A DNA stretch of 64,000 bases, from positions 1 to 64,000 of the forward strand of contig METK01000019.1 in assembly GCA_001771315.1 (NCBI GenBank). Reading direction: 5' to 3'. The translations under genes and the position numbers were made by a program. The notes beneath the pieces are model-generated. The model had not been told where the DNA came from, did not search any database, and worked only from the letters and a program-made list of their open reading frames with translations. Of the stretch, positions 33,730-43,228 are shown piece by piece (positions within the stretch are counted from its first letter, which is position 1; every line of letters starts with the position of its first letter). Source of the stretch: a candidate division TM6 bacterium RIFCSPHIGHO2_12_FULL_36_22. GTDB lineage: Bacteria > Babelota > Babeliae > Babelales > UBA12409.

Positions 33730-34445
33730 GAATTTTTTTTACTTAAAAACTTCTTTATCTCACTATGCGATCGATCTAACAGCTTCTCTATTTCTTGATA
33801 ACAGGAGTCACTTTGTATAACTGTATCAACAGCATTATTATCCCAATTAGCCCAAGTATCACTTGGTGGAATAAGATTTCTAAGTGATAATCTAACTATA
33901 TGCATATGCGCTTTAAGTTGCTGCTCTGCCGTTCCATGTTCAGTAGCTTTGGTATAAAACGATAAGGCCTTTTCATATTCACCACGTTTTTCAGCGTTGC
34001 TAGCTCTAGTATCTAAAGCTTTATATTTATCCTTGGCATATGTAAACCAAAACAAACCGTCTTCACCACAAAAAAACCATTGAATTGTGCGATAGCCATT
34101 CAGAGAGTCTTTTGATATAACCCATTCCTGAATCTCTTTCGATGGCACTCCTCGAATGCATCTACTCCATACTTTCCATGTAGCTGGCTCATCCGCATAC
34201 TCTAAACTCCTTTGGGCTAACCAAAGTGCCAATTCAGGCTCATTCCGCCTAACTGTATCTGCTAGCTTCGCCAACTCCTTCGGCTCATCTTGTACACGAA
34301 TTATTCCATCTGAATTTTGTGAAAATTTAGAACGAACTAACAATTGTTGTCCCTTCTTATGATACTCTGGAATACTCTCTAAAATATGCATATTAACCGA
34401 ACAAACAAAAATAAAAAACAGCGAGCGCAAAAAAGAACTCTGCAT
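33726..34445 (-). CDS. Secreted TPR/Sel1-like protein, unknown function
   Basis: A 239-residue protein with a signal peptide (SSFLRSLFFIFVCSVNMHIL). Helical pairs resembling TPR or Sel1 repeats are visible, the clearest being AEKRGEYEKALSFYTKATEH and ALWLAQRSLEYADEPATWKV. Its stop codon lies in the edge of repeat copy B. The gene is single, with a GAGGAT site. Function unknown; exported scaffold is a guess. Confidence 0.65.
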   Translation of the reverse strand: MQSSFLRSLFFIFVCSVNMHILESIPEYHKKGQQLLVRSKFSQNSDGIIRVQDEPKELAKLADTVRRNEPELALWLAQRSLEYADEPATWKVWSRCIRGVPSKEIQEWVISKDSLNGYRTIQWFFCGEDGLFWFTYAKDKYKALDTRASNAEKRGEYEKALSFYTKATEHGTAEQQLKAHMHIVRLSLRNLIPPSDTWANWDNNAVDTVIQSDSCYQEIEKLLDRSHSEIKKFLSKKNS

Positions 34446-34523
34446 ATAAAGATCCTCATTTAATGTATAGAATATAAAGGAAAATATACCAAAAATAAAT
34501 TGCCTTTAAAACAACTTAAATAA

Positions 34524-35699
34524 TTACAAATTTTTTATTAAACTTCCTGCCTCTTCCCAACTAACAATATTTCCTTTTTGACGCGATTGAGTGAGCTCTC
34601 CCCCATATATAAGATATCCATTTGCTGGATCAGCTTGAGCAAGCTCATTCCATCTTTCTAAACTATTAAACAAATTGCTTTGAATCGTTGCACCAGATTT
34701 TATTTCTATAGGCACCAATCGTGTCCCTTGATTTACAATACAATCAATCTCAATATATCCATTTTTATCTCGCCAAAAATATAACGGAACCGGCAATCCT
34801 TGGTTATAAAATTGTTTGTAAAAATCAGCTATGATCAAATTCTCAAAAAGATGTCCCCTAAAGGAACTAATCCCCATCTCTTTAGCTGATGTTAGACCCA
34901 AAAGTGAACCTGCAAGACCTGTGTCATAAAAAAATAATTTAGGTTTTTTTATGACACGCTTATTAAAATTTTCATGATGAGGAGACAATAAAAAAATAAT
35001 ATAGCTTGCTTCAAGAATAGAAAGCCAACTCTCTGCTGTTTTTTGGGTAATGCCACAGTTCATTGCTAAATCAGTTACATTGAGAAGTTGACCTATTCTA
35101 GCTGCACATAGCTTCATAAATTTTCTAAATTTACTTAAATTTTCTACATTAATTAACTGGCGTATATCACGCTCTACATAAGAATGGATATATGATGGAT
35201 AAAATTCTTCATTGCTAAAATTTTCTGTATAAATCCTAGGATAACCTCCTTTAACGATTAATTGATTTAATACCGGCAAAATTTCATTTCTTTCAAGTTC
35301 GTTAATAGATAAAGGAAGTAATGTTAAAATACCAATTCTTCCAGCAAGAGACTGAGTAACGGCTTGATTCATCAAAAAATTCTGCGATCCTGTTACTACA
35401 AAATAACCGGGTCTGCTTTTTGCATCCGATTCAAGTTGAATATAAGAAAGTATTTGTGGCACATATTGAAACTCATCTAAAATAATCCCATGCGAATTTT
35501 CATACTCTTTTAAAAAGCCTTTCGGGTCCGAAGCAGCAAAATCTCTTGTATCAGGATCTTCAAAATTTAAATATGTATGGTTTTTGAAAACGTTTTTAAC
35601 CAAAGTTGTCTTGCCAGACTGTCTCGGCCCAAATACACCGACAACAGGAAACTTTGAAAATCTCAGAAGAGTATCAGTCAAATTTCTTTTTAGAATCAT
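34524..35699 (-). CDS. AAA_14/DUF4143 family ATPase
   Basis: A 391-residue protein with an N-terminal AAA_14 ATPase domain, Walker A GPRQSGKT (24-31), Walker B GIILDEFQ (71-78) and sensor VVTGSQNFLM, then a winged-helix-like linker and a DUF4143 domain with the nuclease-like motif EIDCIVNQGTRLVPIEIKSG. Such proteins are common, often horizontally exchanged, and their role is unclear; the C-terminal E-D-ExK layout resembles PD-(D/E)XK folds. Good GGGAGG ribosome site. The region upstream carries two related hairpins. Confidence 0.88.
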   Translation of the reverse strand: MILKRNLTDTLLRFSKFPVVGVFGPRQSGKTTLVKNVFKNHTYLNFEDPDTRDFAASDPKGFLKEYENSHGIILDEFQYVPQILSYIQLESDAKSRPGYFVVTGSQNFLMNQAVTQSLAGRIGILTLLPLSINELERNEILPVLNQLIVKGGYPRIYTENFSNEEFYPSYIHSYVERDIRQLINVENLSKFRKFMKLCAARIGQLLNVTDLAMNCGITQKTAESWLSILEASYIIFLLSPHHENFNKRVIKKPKLFFYDTGLAGSLLGLTSAKEMGISSFRGHLFENLIIADFYKQFYNQGLPVPLYFWRDKNGYIEIDCIVNQGTRLVPIEIKSGATIQSNLFNSLERWNELAQADPANGYLIYGGELTQSRQKGNIVSWEEAGSLIKNL

Positions 35700-35770
35700 T
35701 CAAACCTCCCTTTATGCTAAATTAAGGCTTTTTATTTATTCTAACATCAAACAACCGATAAAAACAAGAA

Positions 35771-35876
35771 ATATTGTGCTATTTAAGTAGTCGACTACGC
35801 AAATAGCACAATATTACAGCTAATTCCCACTAATTATTATGCTATTTACGCACCTAACTGCGTGATTAGCATAATT
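35771..35876. repeat. Two related hairpins in tandem
   Basis: Hairpin 1 (35771-35814) has arms ATATTGTGCTATTT / AAATAGCACAATAT around an inner palindrome GTAGTCGACTAC. Hairpin 2 (35837-35874) has arms TTATGCTA / TAGCATAA with an inner stem ACGCA / TGCGT. Left arms share ATTRTGCTATTTA and right arms are similar, so the pair is a diverged duplication. They lie after the AGCS gene and before the AAA_14 gene (both minus strand): terminator or operator. Confidence 0.6.
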
Positions 35877-35914
35877 AACGATTTGTTATTTTCAACACTT
35901 TGATTTGAGTTATA

Positions 35915-37219
35915 TTACTTTTTTAGCATCTGTGGATAGCGCCATGCGATCATTAAAAGACCAATTAAGTGCGGTATCGCTACAAGCACCAATACAACAT
36001 CCATAACTTTCCAAACAAATGGGACTGGCACAAGCGCACCAAAGAAAATTATAACTGCTGAAAAAACGTAATATGAGTTCATAAATCGATATTGGCTAAA
36101 CGATGCAAACGAACGACTACCATTAAAGGTATTGCCTATAAGTGTCGTAATAACAAAAAAGATAACACTTATAACAAGAATATACTTACCATAGTAAGGA
36201 GAGTAAGCACTGAATGCTTGATACGTCATGGTCGATGTAAATCCACATTGTTGCCATAGCCCTGTAAGTAAAACAATAAGACCTGAAATCAAACACAAAA
36301 ATGTGTCCGCAAATACAGAATACATTGCCATAATAGCCTGATCTGATATCCGCTTAACATCTGCAAATGAATGCGCAATAGAGGAAGTACCAATACCACA
36401 TTCTGTAATATATGCTGCACGATGAGTACCAATACGAACGGCGCTAAAAAGTGATGCTCCAATAAAACCACCAATTGGTGCTGCTGGAACAAAGGCATAC
36501 TTGAACATCAACTTTATAGCAGCCCACAATGCAAATGGATCATAAAATAAAATTGTTAATGCAAATGAGACATAAAGGAAGAACATGATAGGAACTATTT
36601 TTGTAGTAAATGAACCAACACGTTGAATACCACCTATCAATACAACCAAAACAATCACAGCAAGTCCTAATCCAGTCACCCAATGAACAATACCCTCATT
36701 AACTAAGATCGCTGCTAATGTATTGGTTTGCAATCCAGACCAACCCGCGAAAAGAAAAACCGTGCTAAATCCATACCAATGAGCAAGGTTATTACTAATA
36801 AGTTTTAAATATTGCGCTGGACCACCAAGAATTTGTCCGGTTTTTGTTGTATCTCGTGTGTGTAAGGCAAATGAAACTTCTGCATATTTGGTAACACATG
36901 AAATTATTGAATAGGCAACAAGCCAAAATAATGCACCTGGACCACCCATTAAAATAGCAACAGTGGGACCAACCATGTTTCCCATACCAATGGTACCGGC
37001 CATTGCAGTAAAAAGTGCCTTATAGGGACTAACAGTTTTAATACCAGCTTCGCGCTCTTCTTTCGGACCACCTGCAATGATCCTGATAAATCGTCTAACA
37101 GAACGAAATTGAATAAATCTAGTCTGAATAGTCAGAATGACACCAGTAGCCAAAAACAAGGTTAGCGCTGGAAAAGCCAAATAGCCATCTATCATTTCAA
37201 AAAAACAAAACCAATTCAT
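35915..37219 (-). CDS. AGCS-family sodium:amino-acid symporter, second copy
   Basis: A 434-residue transporter with about ten spans. GTIGMGNMVGPTVAILMGGP and the following GALFWLVAYSIISCVTKYAE are the AGCS signature, and AAYITECGIGTSSIAHSFAD is the conserved central block. It is clearly related to, but distinct from, the copy at 3291-4640, so the two probably differ in substrate among alanine, glycine or similar amino acids. It follows ruvA by 50 bases on the same strand. Confidence 0.88.
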   Translation of the reverse strand: MNWFCFFEMIDGYLAFPALTLFLATGVILTIQTRFIQFRSVRRFIRIIAGGPKEEREAGIKTVSPYKALFTAMAGTIGMGNMVGPTVAILMGGPGALFWLVAYSIISCVTKYAEVSFALHTRDTTKTGQILGGPAQYLKLISNNLAHWYGFSTVFLFAGWSGLQTNTLAAILVNEGIVHWVTGLGLAVIVLVVLIGGIQRVGSFTTKIVPIMFFLYVSFALTILFYDPFALWAAIKLMFKYAFVPAAPIGGFIGASLFSAVRIGTHRAAYITECGIGTSSIAHSFADVKRISDQAIMAMYSVFADTFLCLISGLIVLLTGLWQQCGFTSTMTYQAFSAYSPYYGKYILVISVIFFVITTLIGNTFNGSRSFASFSQYRFMNSYYVFSAVIIFFGALVPVPFVWKVMDVVLVLVAIPHLIGLLMIAWRYPQMLKK

Positions 37220-37269
37220 AATTATTTTTTTTCTTTATTGAATATTTATATCTATCTAAAGTTCTTAGA

Positions 37270-37869
37270 TTACACTTTTTTTGCTAAAAAGGCTAAAGCT
37301 TGTCTCATGAGAACATCAAATTTCGATGCATCATGATCCTTTTGTTCTCGTAAGTGAGCCATTGCTTGAACAATCTCTGGCTTTGAATAATTGAGTGATG
37401 ATAATGCATCTGAAACGGTAATTAGATGCGTAGCCCCACCAAATTCTTGTCCTGGAAGATTGGTCAGTTTTTTGACCTTGCTATGAAGTTGAATAACAAT
37501 CTGTTCCGCTTTTTTTGGTCCGATGCCACTTACTTTGCTCAGAGCTTTAAAGTCATGACTTGTAACAGCATGTACTAATTGTTCTGGTGAAAGTTCATTA
37601 AGAAGCGATAAAGCCATCTTTGGACCGACACCATTACAGCTTAAAACTATTGAAAACATCTCACGCTGGGCACGCGTCTCAAATCCAAACAGGCTTGGAC
37701 CATTATCCTGACTCCAGTGCATATAAGTAACCAGCTCTATTGCTTTACCAACAGAAGGTCCTACACTAGCAGGAACTGCCAAGGCAAATGTAATACCAGT
37801 TTGCTCTACCTGGACCTCAATCATCGTATTATCAACCGATTTAATAATGCCTTTTAAAGCACTTATCAT
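37270..37869 (-). CDS. ruvA: Holliday junction DNA helicase subunit RuvA
   Basis: A 199-residue protein that binds four-way junctions and loads RuvB. MISALKGIIKSVDNTMIEVQ is the OB-fold start; the paired helix-hairpin-helix motifs are LSCNGVGPKMALSLLNEL and LSKVSGIGPKKAEQIVIQLH; a short C-terminal domain III ends the protein. Normal length, good ribosome site (AGGAAATT). RuvB and RuvC are not in the window. Confidence 0.95.
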   Translation of the reverse strand: MISALKGIIKSVDNTMIEVQVEQTGITFALAVPASVGPSVGKAIELVTYMHWSQDNGPSLFGFETRAQREMFSIVLSCNGVGPKMALSLLNELSPEQLVHAVTSHDFKALSKVSGIGPKKAEQIVIQLHSKVKKLTNLPGQEFGGATHLITVSDALSSLNYSKPEIVQAMAHLREQKDHDASKFDVLMRQALAFLAKKV

Positions 37870-37969
37870 AGATGAATTTCCTTTCGCTCTACTGTTTACA
37901 GTATAATGCAGATAAGAACGTTGACAATATAACTGGTTTTGGTACCATTTTCTATATATACAAAGTGAT

Positions 37970-38044
37970 GCGGGAATAGCTCAGTGGTAGAGCGTTGCCT
38001 TGCCAAGGCAAAGGTCGCGGGTTCGACACCCGTTTCCCGCTCCA
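37970..38044 (+). tRNA. tRNA-Gly (GCC)
   Basis: 75 bases folding as a cloverleaf: acceptor GCGGGAA / TTCCCGC, D arm, anticodon stem TTGCC / GGCAA with loop TTGCCAA (anticodon GCC), T arm with GTTCGAC, discriminator T and an encoded CCA. The 172 bases between it and the next gene hold nothing that I recognise. Confidence 0.97.
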
Positions 38045-38216
38045 GTTTTGCTAAAATCTCATTCATTTGTTATTTTAGAAATGTATAGAGTGCCTAGGGG
38101 GATGGGCTAAATCAAGCAAAACGAAATCGTTCCTTGTCACAAAAAAGAATCCTAGCTAGAATCGAATCTGTAATATCCCATTAATAATACAAGGGACAGA
38201 AAAAGGTATTTTTCCA

Positions 38217-38795
38217 ATGAAATCTATTATTCAAGAGGCCTCATCAATCATAAAGGCGATTGAGCGAGGACTACAAAAAGCAGGCAATCCACTCGAGTTT
38301 ACCGTCTCTATATTAGAGCAGCCTGTTAAAAATTTTTTTGGTCTAACAACCAAACAAGCTAAAATTTGTTTAAAATTCCATGAACAACCTGCTGAAGGTA
38401 AAACTGAACCACGTAGACGACCATATCCACAAAAGCAACGTCAACGACATGGCGGTCAACAACAACGTACAGATCAACCTAAAACATATCCAGAATCTCG
38501 AGGACCGCGTCCACAACAACGCCCAGAACCTCAAAAACATCCTCAAGAAGGTGATGGTCAACGTCAATCGCGAGTAGAGCAGCCACGTCGTACGGAACAA
38601 CAACCGCGTACCGAACATCCTCGTCGAATAGAACAACCTCATCGTACGGAACAACAACCACGCGTGGAACAGTCTCGTCCAGAGCAACCACGAACTGAAC
38701 AACAGCCTAATAGTGTTCAAGGTGAACAACAACAAAGATCTAAAAAAAGACGCCGCTATTATCATCGTCCAAAAAAGACCCAAGATAAGCAATAA
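38217..38795 (+). CDS. Jag-N domain protein with long disordered basic tail
   Basis: Residues 1-60 (ASSIIKAIERGLQKAGNPLE, VSILEQPVKNFFGLTTKQAK) match the Jag_N domain, including the xFFGL turn. The rest of the 192 residues is a Q/R/P/E-rich low-complexity tail of short repeats (EQPRRTEQQPRTEH) ending KKRRRYYHRPKKTQDKQ. The KH and R3H RNA-binding domains of Jag/KhpB are missing. Its place 19 bases before mnmE is the classic jag-mnmE neighbourhood, which supports homology. RNA binding through the basic tail is plausible but unproven. Confidence 0.8.
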   Translation: MKSIIQEASSIIKAIERGLQKAGNPLEFTVSILEQPVKNFFGLTTKQAKICLKFHEQPAEGKTEPRRRPYPQKQRQRHGGQQQRTDQPKTYPESRGPRPQQRPEPQKHPQEGDGQRQSRVEQPRRTEQQPRTEHPRRIEQPHRTEQQPRVEQSRPEQPRTEQQPNSVQGEQQQRSKKRRRYYHRPKKTQDKQ

Positions 38796-38814
38796 TCGTA
38801 TACTGGGAGGTTAT

Positions 38815-40188
38815 GTGAATACGTTTATAGCTCAAGACGAGCAGACTATTGTTGCACAATCAACGCCATCTGGCACTGGTGCGTTAGCTATTATACGGCT
38901 ATCTGGCAATATCACAATTGCCGTAGCTGATAAATTTATCTCTTTTGCATCGAAGAAAAAACTTACAGACCTTGATTCTCATACCGTACATTATGCAACT
39001 ATATGCAAGAATGATACGATCATCGATCATGTCATGGTTACTTTATTACGTGGACCAAAAACGTTCACCGGACAAGATACTGTTGAAATCACGTGTCATA
39101 ATAATCCATTCATTATCGAAGCTATCATTGAACAAGCTATTACGCATGGAGCTCGACTAGCTCAAGAAGGCGAATTTACCAAACGTGCAGTGTTAAATGG
39201 TAAAATTGATATCGTACAGGCAGAAGCGATCAATGAGCTCATTCATGCACAAAATAAATACATGCTCCAACAATCATTAGCGCAACTTGATGGTGGTTTT
39301 TCACGCTGGATTGGTGATATTGAAAAAGATTTACTACATTGCATCGCTCTTTCTGAAGCAAGCTTTGAATTCATTGATGAAGAGATGGAATTTGATAAAC
39401 AAATACGACAACTCTTAGAACAACTTCAATTAAAAATTATTGAAGTTCAAAAAACATTTGATATTCAACAACAAATTCGTGAAGGCATTCGCATCGCACT
39501 TATTGGAACAGTAAATGCCGGTAAATCTTCTCTCTTTAATGCATTACTCAATAAAAACAGATCAATTGTAACAAACATTGCTGGCACAACACGTGATTCA
39601 ATTGAAGCTGGCGTCTACCGCAAAAATTTTTATGTCACATTCGTAGATACAGCAGGTCTTAGAAAATCAGAAGATACTATTGAACAAGAGGGCATTAACC
39701 GCGCACTGCAAGAAGCGCACAAGGCGGATATTGTCTTATTAGTTGCAGATGGTACACAGAAATTGTCTGGACAGGAAACTGAAATCTATTCACAATTACT
39801 TAAACAATATGAACCAAAAATAATTTCTGTAACAACTAAATCAGATCTCCCAAGTAAGTCATTATTGTTGCTTAATAATTCAATTGCAACATCAAGCAAA
39901 AATAAGACAAATCTTGACGTCTTGGAACAAGCAATAGATAACAAAATTGCAAAACTTACAGCAACACTAGAATCGCCTTTCTTGCTTAACAAACGACAAT
40001 TCAATTTGTTGTCTGTTCTTAAAAAGCAACTTGAAACTATTAACGAAAATATAAAACAACATATCGATTATGAATTACTTTCATTGCATTTAAAGGAAGC
40101 TCTTGAGCAACTCAGTGAACTTTCTGGTAAGACAATTACCAAAGATAGCATGGATGCTATCTTTAAAGAATTTTGTATCGGAAAATAA
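38815..40188 (+). CDS. mnmE: tRNA modification GTPase MnmE
   Basis: A 457-residue GTPase that, with MnmG, modifies the wobble uridine of certain tRNAs. TIVAQSTPSGTGALAIIRLS is the N-terminal tetrahydrofolate-domain start, IGTVNAGKSSLFNALLN the G1 loop, TNIAGTTRD G2, DTAGLRKSED G3 and TKSDL G4; the C-terminus ends in the functional CIGK motif. I start at GTG 38815, five bases after GGGAGG; the frame is open further upstream, but there it overlaps the Jag-N gene in another frame. Confidence 0.95.
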   Translation: MNTFIAQDEQTIVAQSTPSGTGALAIIRLSGNITIAVADKFISFASKKKLTDLDSHTVHYATICKNDTIIDHVMVTLLRGPKTFTGQDTVEITCHNNPFIIEAIIEQAITHGARLAQEGEFTKRAVLNGKIDIVQAEAINELIHAQNKYMLQQSLAQLDGGFSRWIGDIEKDLLHCIALSEASFEFIDEEMEFDKQIRQLLEQLQLKIIEVQKTFDIQQQIREGIRIALIGTVNAGKSSLFNALLNKNRSIVTNIAGTTRDSIEAGVYRKNFYVTFVDTAGLRKSEDTIEQEGINRALQEAHKADIVLLVADGTQKLSGQETEIYSQLLKQYEPKIISVTTKSDLPSKSLLLLNNSIATSSKNKTNLDVLEQAIDNKIAKLTATLESPFLLNKRQFNLLSVLKKQLETINENIKQHIDYELLSLHLKEALEQLSELSGKTITKDSMDAIFKEFCIGK

Positions 40189-40281
40189 TTACCTAAAATG
40201 CTCTAATGCATCTTATAAAACATTTTTATATTGTTTTTGGGTGGCACTTCCAAGCACGATCCAGATGATACTTTTATCGCA

Positions 40282-40767
40282 TCAATAATTATAACTAACT
40301 GACCAGGAGCCAGCAATTTGATGATTAGAAGATTGACTGAGCCCATTTGGATGTAATACTCTATTCCTTAATGCACGATCCCGCATTCTGATCATAAGCC
40401 AAGCATTAAAAAAATTTGATTCAATGTTTGCAACATTTGCTACTGTTTGTTTACAATCATGCAATTGTTGCAACACTGTAACTTCTAATTCTTTTTCATT
40501 TTGTGCATCGGTCATTTCTAAAAAAGCTTGAAGGTCATCCTCTGATACTTGAGCAGCTTTACTCACTACATCAAATCGATTACACAACCTCTCCAATATT
40601 TGATAATCAGCTGATTCGATTGCTTCATCTGTATCCATTTTTACACATAAACAATTTGTATTATAATCACTATCATTTTCGGTTGAAATTTTGTCAGGAA
40701 AAAGAAAACTACCAGCATCAACATTCAAAATCAAAAAAAGAATAGCTACAAAAAAAACCTTTTTCAT
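40282..40767 (-). CDS. Secreted protein, unknown function
   Basis: A 161-residue protein with a signal peptide (MKKVFFVAILFLILNVDAGS). The mature part is acidic and helical, with CLCVK near residue 40 and single cysteines at ERLCNRF and LHDCKQT. The start is set at the MKK codon at 40767, since the upstream in-frame extension would hide the signal peptide. No known domain. Stands alone between mnmE (convergent) and pal. Confidence 0.65.
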   Translation of the reverse strand: MKKVFFVAILFLILNVDAGSFLFPDKISTENDSDYNTNCLCVKMDTDEAIESADYQILERLCNRFDVVSKAAQVSEDDLQAFLEMTDAQNEKELEVTVLQQLHDCKQTVANVANIESNFFNAWLMIRMRDRALRNRVLHPNGLSQSSNHQIAGSWSVSYNY

Positions 40768-40887
40768 GTTTTTTCTTTCAATTTTTATAATCCATATTAT
40801 CAATCAATTGTATCGAATATGACGTAACCAAGACAATTATTCGATCACATCATCAGATTATATCCTATTAGAAAAACAAGCTATCTT

Positions 40888-41508
40888 TTAATCAATATTT
40901 GAGTAGACAAATTTCGTCTCTGCACGCCTATTAACTGATTGAGCTTCCTTTTCATCATCAAAACAAATCGCTTTGGATGCACCACGACCCACTATTTTCA
41001 TGTTTTTTCGAGGAATACCTAGCTTTTGATATTCTTTGGCAACGTTTTCTGCTCGACGGTGAGACAAGGCTGTATTATATACCTCTGAGTGAGAAATCAA
41101 ACATGCATGTCCTTCAATAAGTACAATGGCCCCAACAGATACAGCCTGTTTGGCTTCTTTGGCATTCTTTTTAAGCTTATTCCGCTCTGATGGCTGTATT
41201 TCATCACTATCGTATTCAAATTGAATTACCTGTCCATTTTCTTGATCGACATCCTCGAGCTCCTGCCATGCAAATTGATCTGCCTCAGCTTTTAGTTGTT
41301 TTGCCGCTGCACCAGCATCTTCACCAAAAATATCGAAATCTGTGTCATCTTCTAAGACAAATGCACCAATCTGGTCATCATATTTGCTCACTCGTGCTGA
41401 TCCAGCAGCTTGAGAACCGGCGGCACCACGGCTAACTTTTTGTTTTTGCTTGCCACAACCAGCCAATCCAAGCAATAGCAGCAAATATACATAAAAACGT
41501 TTGTCCAT
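40888..41508 (-). CDS. pal: OmpA/Pal-family peptidoglycan-associated lipoprotein
   Basis: A 206-residue lipoprotein: signal YVYLLLLLGLAGC with Cys18 in the lipobox, an alanine/acidic linker, then an OmpA-C domain (VIQFEYDSDEIQPSERNKLK; IVLIEGHACLISHSEVYNTA; LSHRRAENVAKEYQKLGIPR). The peptidoglycan-binding Asp and Arg of the family (SHRRAE) are present. It tethers the outer membrane to the cell wall. No tol genes are adjacent. Diverges from rng. Confidence 0.9.
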   Translation of the reverse strand: MDKRFYVYLLLLLGLAGCGKQKQKVSRGAAGSQAAGSARVSKYDDQIGAFVLEDDTDFDIFGEDAGAAAKQLKAEADQFAWQELEDVDQENGQVIQFEYDSDEIQPSERNKLKKNAKEAKQAVSVGAIVLIEGHACLISHSEVYNTALSHRRAENVAKEYQKLGIPRKNMKIVGRGASKAICFDDEKEAQSVNRRAETKFVYSNID

Positions 41509-41634
41509 TCTAACTCCTCTAGGTCAAACCCCCCAACGGGAGGAACTGTATCAATTGCATAGAATATAGGGTATAGTAAAGAAAAACAACTTTTAAAAAG
41601 TAAAAGAGAAAAAAATACAGGAAAATATATATTA

Positions 41635-43146
41635 ATGAAAAGAATCTTAATTAGCGAAAATCCGTGGCAAGCTCGTGCGGCCATCACGGATAATGATCGG
41701 CTGCAAAATGTTTATTTTGAGCCACGCACGACAGAGCATTTAGAACGCTCATTTTTCAAAGGTGTTATTACAAAAGTATTACCCGGAATTCAAACAGCAT
41801 TTGTCGATATCGGCAAGGAAAAAGCTGGATTTTTGCATATATCAGAAATTGATAGAGAGCTTGCCCTAACACGAATGGGCGAATCTATTGTAATCGAAGA
41901 AGATGAAGAAGAAGAAGAAAAAAAACCCATCCGCAACAAACGTCCGGCTGACATTTCAAAAATTCTCAAGGAAGGTGAACCTATTATCGTACAGGTTAAT
42001 AAAGAACCGGTGTATGAAAAAGGTGCAAAACTTACAACATGCTTTACGCTGCCTGGTCGCTTTATTGTTTTAATGCCAAACATTCCACGTATCGGAATTT
42101 CTAAAAAAATAGAAGATCGCAATGAACGTCAGCGCCTTAAAGAATTACTTCGTAACAATCTTCCTGAAGGCATGGGTTGCATTATTAGAACTTCTTCCGA
42201 GCATAAAAGTGATAAAGAAATTATCAACGACCTTACATTTCTCGTTCATACTTGGAACAAAATTTTACAAAAATATGCCAAAGCTGAACCAAAAGAAAAA
42301 ATTCATACTGATGTAGGACTCCCTTTACAAGTAGTTCGTGACTATCTTGATGATGATGTTGATAGCATAATCGTCAATAATAAAGAAACCCAATATCAAA
42401 TATACGAGTTTATAAAAGAAATCGCTCCAGAATATACCCATAAAATAAAGTACTATTCTGAACCCCCTGCCCTATTTGATAAGTATGGTATTGAAAAACA
42501 AATTCATGAGGCCTTACAAAAAAAGACGTCTTTACAATCTGGTGGATCAATCATTATTGAAACAACCGAGGCTATGACAGTTATCGATGTTAATACAGGT
42601 AAATTCACTGGTTCAAGCAACCTTGAAGACACAATTTTGCAAACTAATTTAGAAGCTGCACAGGAAATTGTTCGCCAATTACGCTTAAGAAACATCGGTG
42701 GTCTCATTGTTATTGACTTCATTGATATGTCTAGCAATTCTAATAGGCAAAAGCTATATCGACATTTAGAGCAACGACTTAAAGAATACGATAAATTCCA
42801 ATCTGTGGTATTGAAAGTATCAGAGTTTGGTCTTGTTCAGATGACTCGTAAACGTTCTGGAAAAACGTTACAACAACAATTAACACAAACCTGCTCTTGT
42901 TGTAAAGGACTTGGCGTCGTTAAATCAACACGAACTCAGTGCTACAGCATTTTACGACAAGTTAAAGCCGACCTTGAAGCCCAGAGTAAAACAGCTTACA
43001 CGCTCTATATCAACCCAATCATGTTTGATTTCCTTAATCATACGGAATATAATTCCATTCTTGATTTGGAAAAAAACAATAACTGTACATTGACATTAGC
43101 TGTAGATAATAAACTAGAAACTAATGATCACAGGCTCGAGTCTTAG
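41635..43146 (+). CDS. rng: Ribonuclease G/E family endoribonuclease
   Basis: A 503-residue enzyme of RNase G size. The opening MKRILISENPWQARAAIT, the S1 domain (FFKGVITKVLPGIQTAFVDI, GFLHIS) and the catalytic region VIDVNTGKFTGSSNLEDTI with IVIDFIDM supply both metal-binding aspartates. The zinc-link cysteines are CSCC. An acidic insert of eight Glu/Asp lies in the S1 domain (about 83-92). No RNase E-type C-terminal scaffold is present. Role: 5'-end-dependent rRNA and mRNA cleavage. Confidence 0.93.
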   Translation: MKRILISENPWQARAAITDNDRLQNVYFEPRTTEHLERSFFKGVITKVLPGIQTAFVDIGKEKAGFLHISEIDRELALTRMGESIVIEEDEEEEEKKPIRNKRPADISKILKEGEPIIVQVNKEPVYEKGAKLTTCFTLPGRFIVLMPNIPRIGISKKIEDRNERQRLKELLRNNLPEGMGCIIRTSSEHKSDKEIINDLTFLVHTWNKILQKYAKAEPKEKIHTDVGLPLQVVRDYLDDDVDSIIVNNKETQYQIYEFIKEIAPEYTHKIKYYSEPPALFDKYGIEKQIHEALQKKTSLQSGGSIIIETTEAMTVIDVNTGKFTGSSNLEDTILQTNLEAAQEIVRQLRLRNIGGLIVIDFIDMSSNSNRQKLYRHLEQRLKEYDKFQSVVLKVSEFGLVQMTRKRSGKTLQQQLTQTCSCCKGLGVVKSTRTQCYSILRQVKADLEAQSKTAYTLYINPIMFDFLNHTEYNSILDLEKNNNCTLTLAVDNKLETNDHRLES

Positions 43147-43155
43147 CCAACAGAT

Positions 43156-43184
43156 TTGTCTGTTTTTCTGACTCTTGGTATACT
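43156..43184 (+). promoter_or_regulatory. Sigma70-type promoter for gatB
   Basis: TTGTCT (43156-43161) and TATACT (43179-43184) with a 17-base spacer, 45 bases ahead of the gatB ATG; it starts ten bases after the rng stop. Confidence 0.5.
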
Positions 43185-43228
43185 TAATGGTAAATATTAC
43201 AATAAATTCTTAAGGACGTGTTGATATT

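Noticed and set aside
37921-37960. TTGACA at 37921 as the -35 box for tRNA-Gly
   Set aside because: No acceptable -10 box lies 16-18 bases after it; the TATATA at 37955 is too far away to pair with it.
38045-38216. Gap after tRNA-Gly as a riboswitch or small RNA
   Set aside because: I found no conserved fold, second tRNA or reading frame in it; only the ribosome-site region of the next gene is recognisable.
38560-38720. Short direct repeats that might be a CRISPR or minisatellite
   Set aside because: The repeat is the imperfect codon pattern for EQPRxEQQPR in an open frame; no constant repeat with unique spacers exists here or elsewhere in the window.
38380-38792. Long antisense and alternate-frame open readings across the Jag-N gene
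   Set aside because: They arise from the Q/R/P-rich repeats of the coding strand; none has a ribosome site or plausible protein composition.
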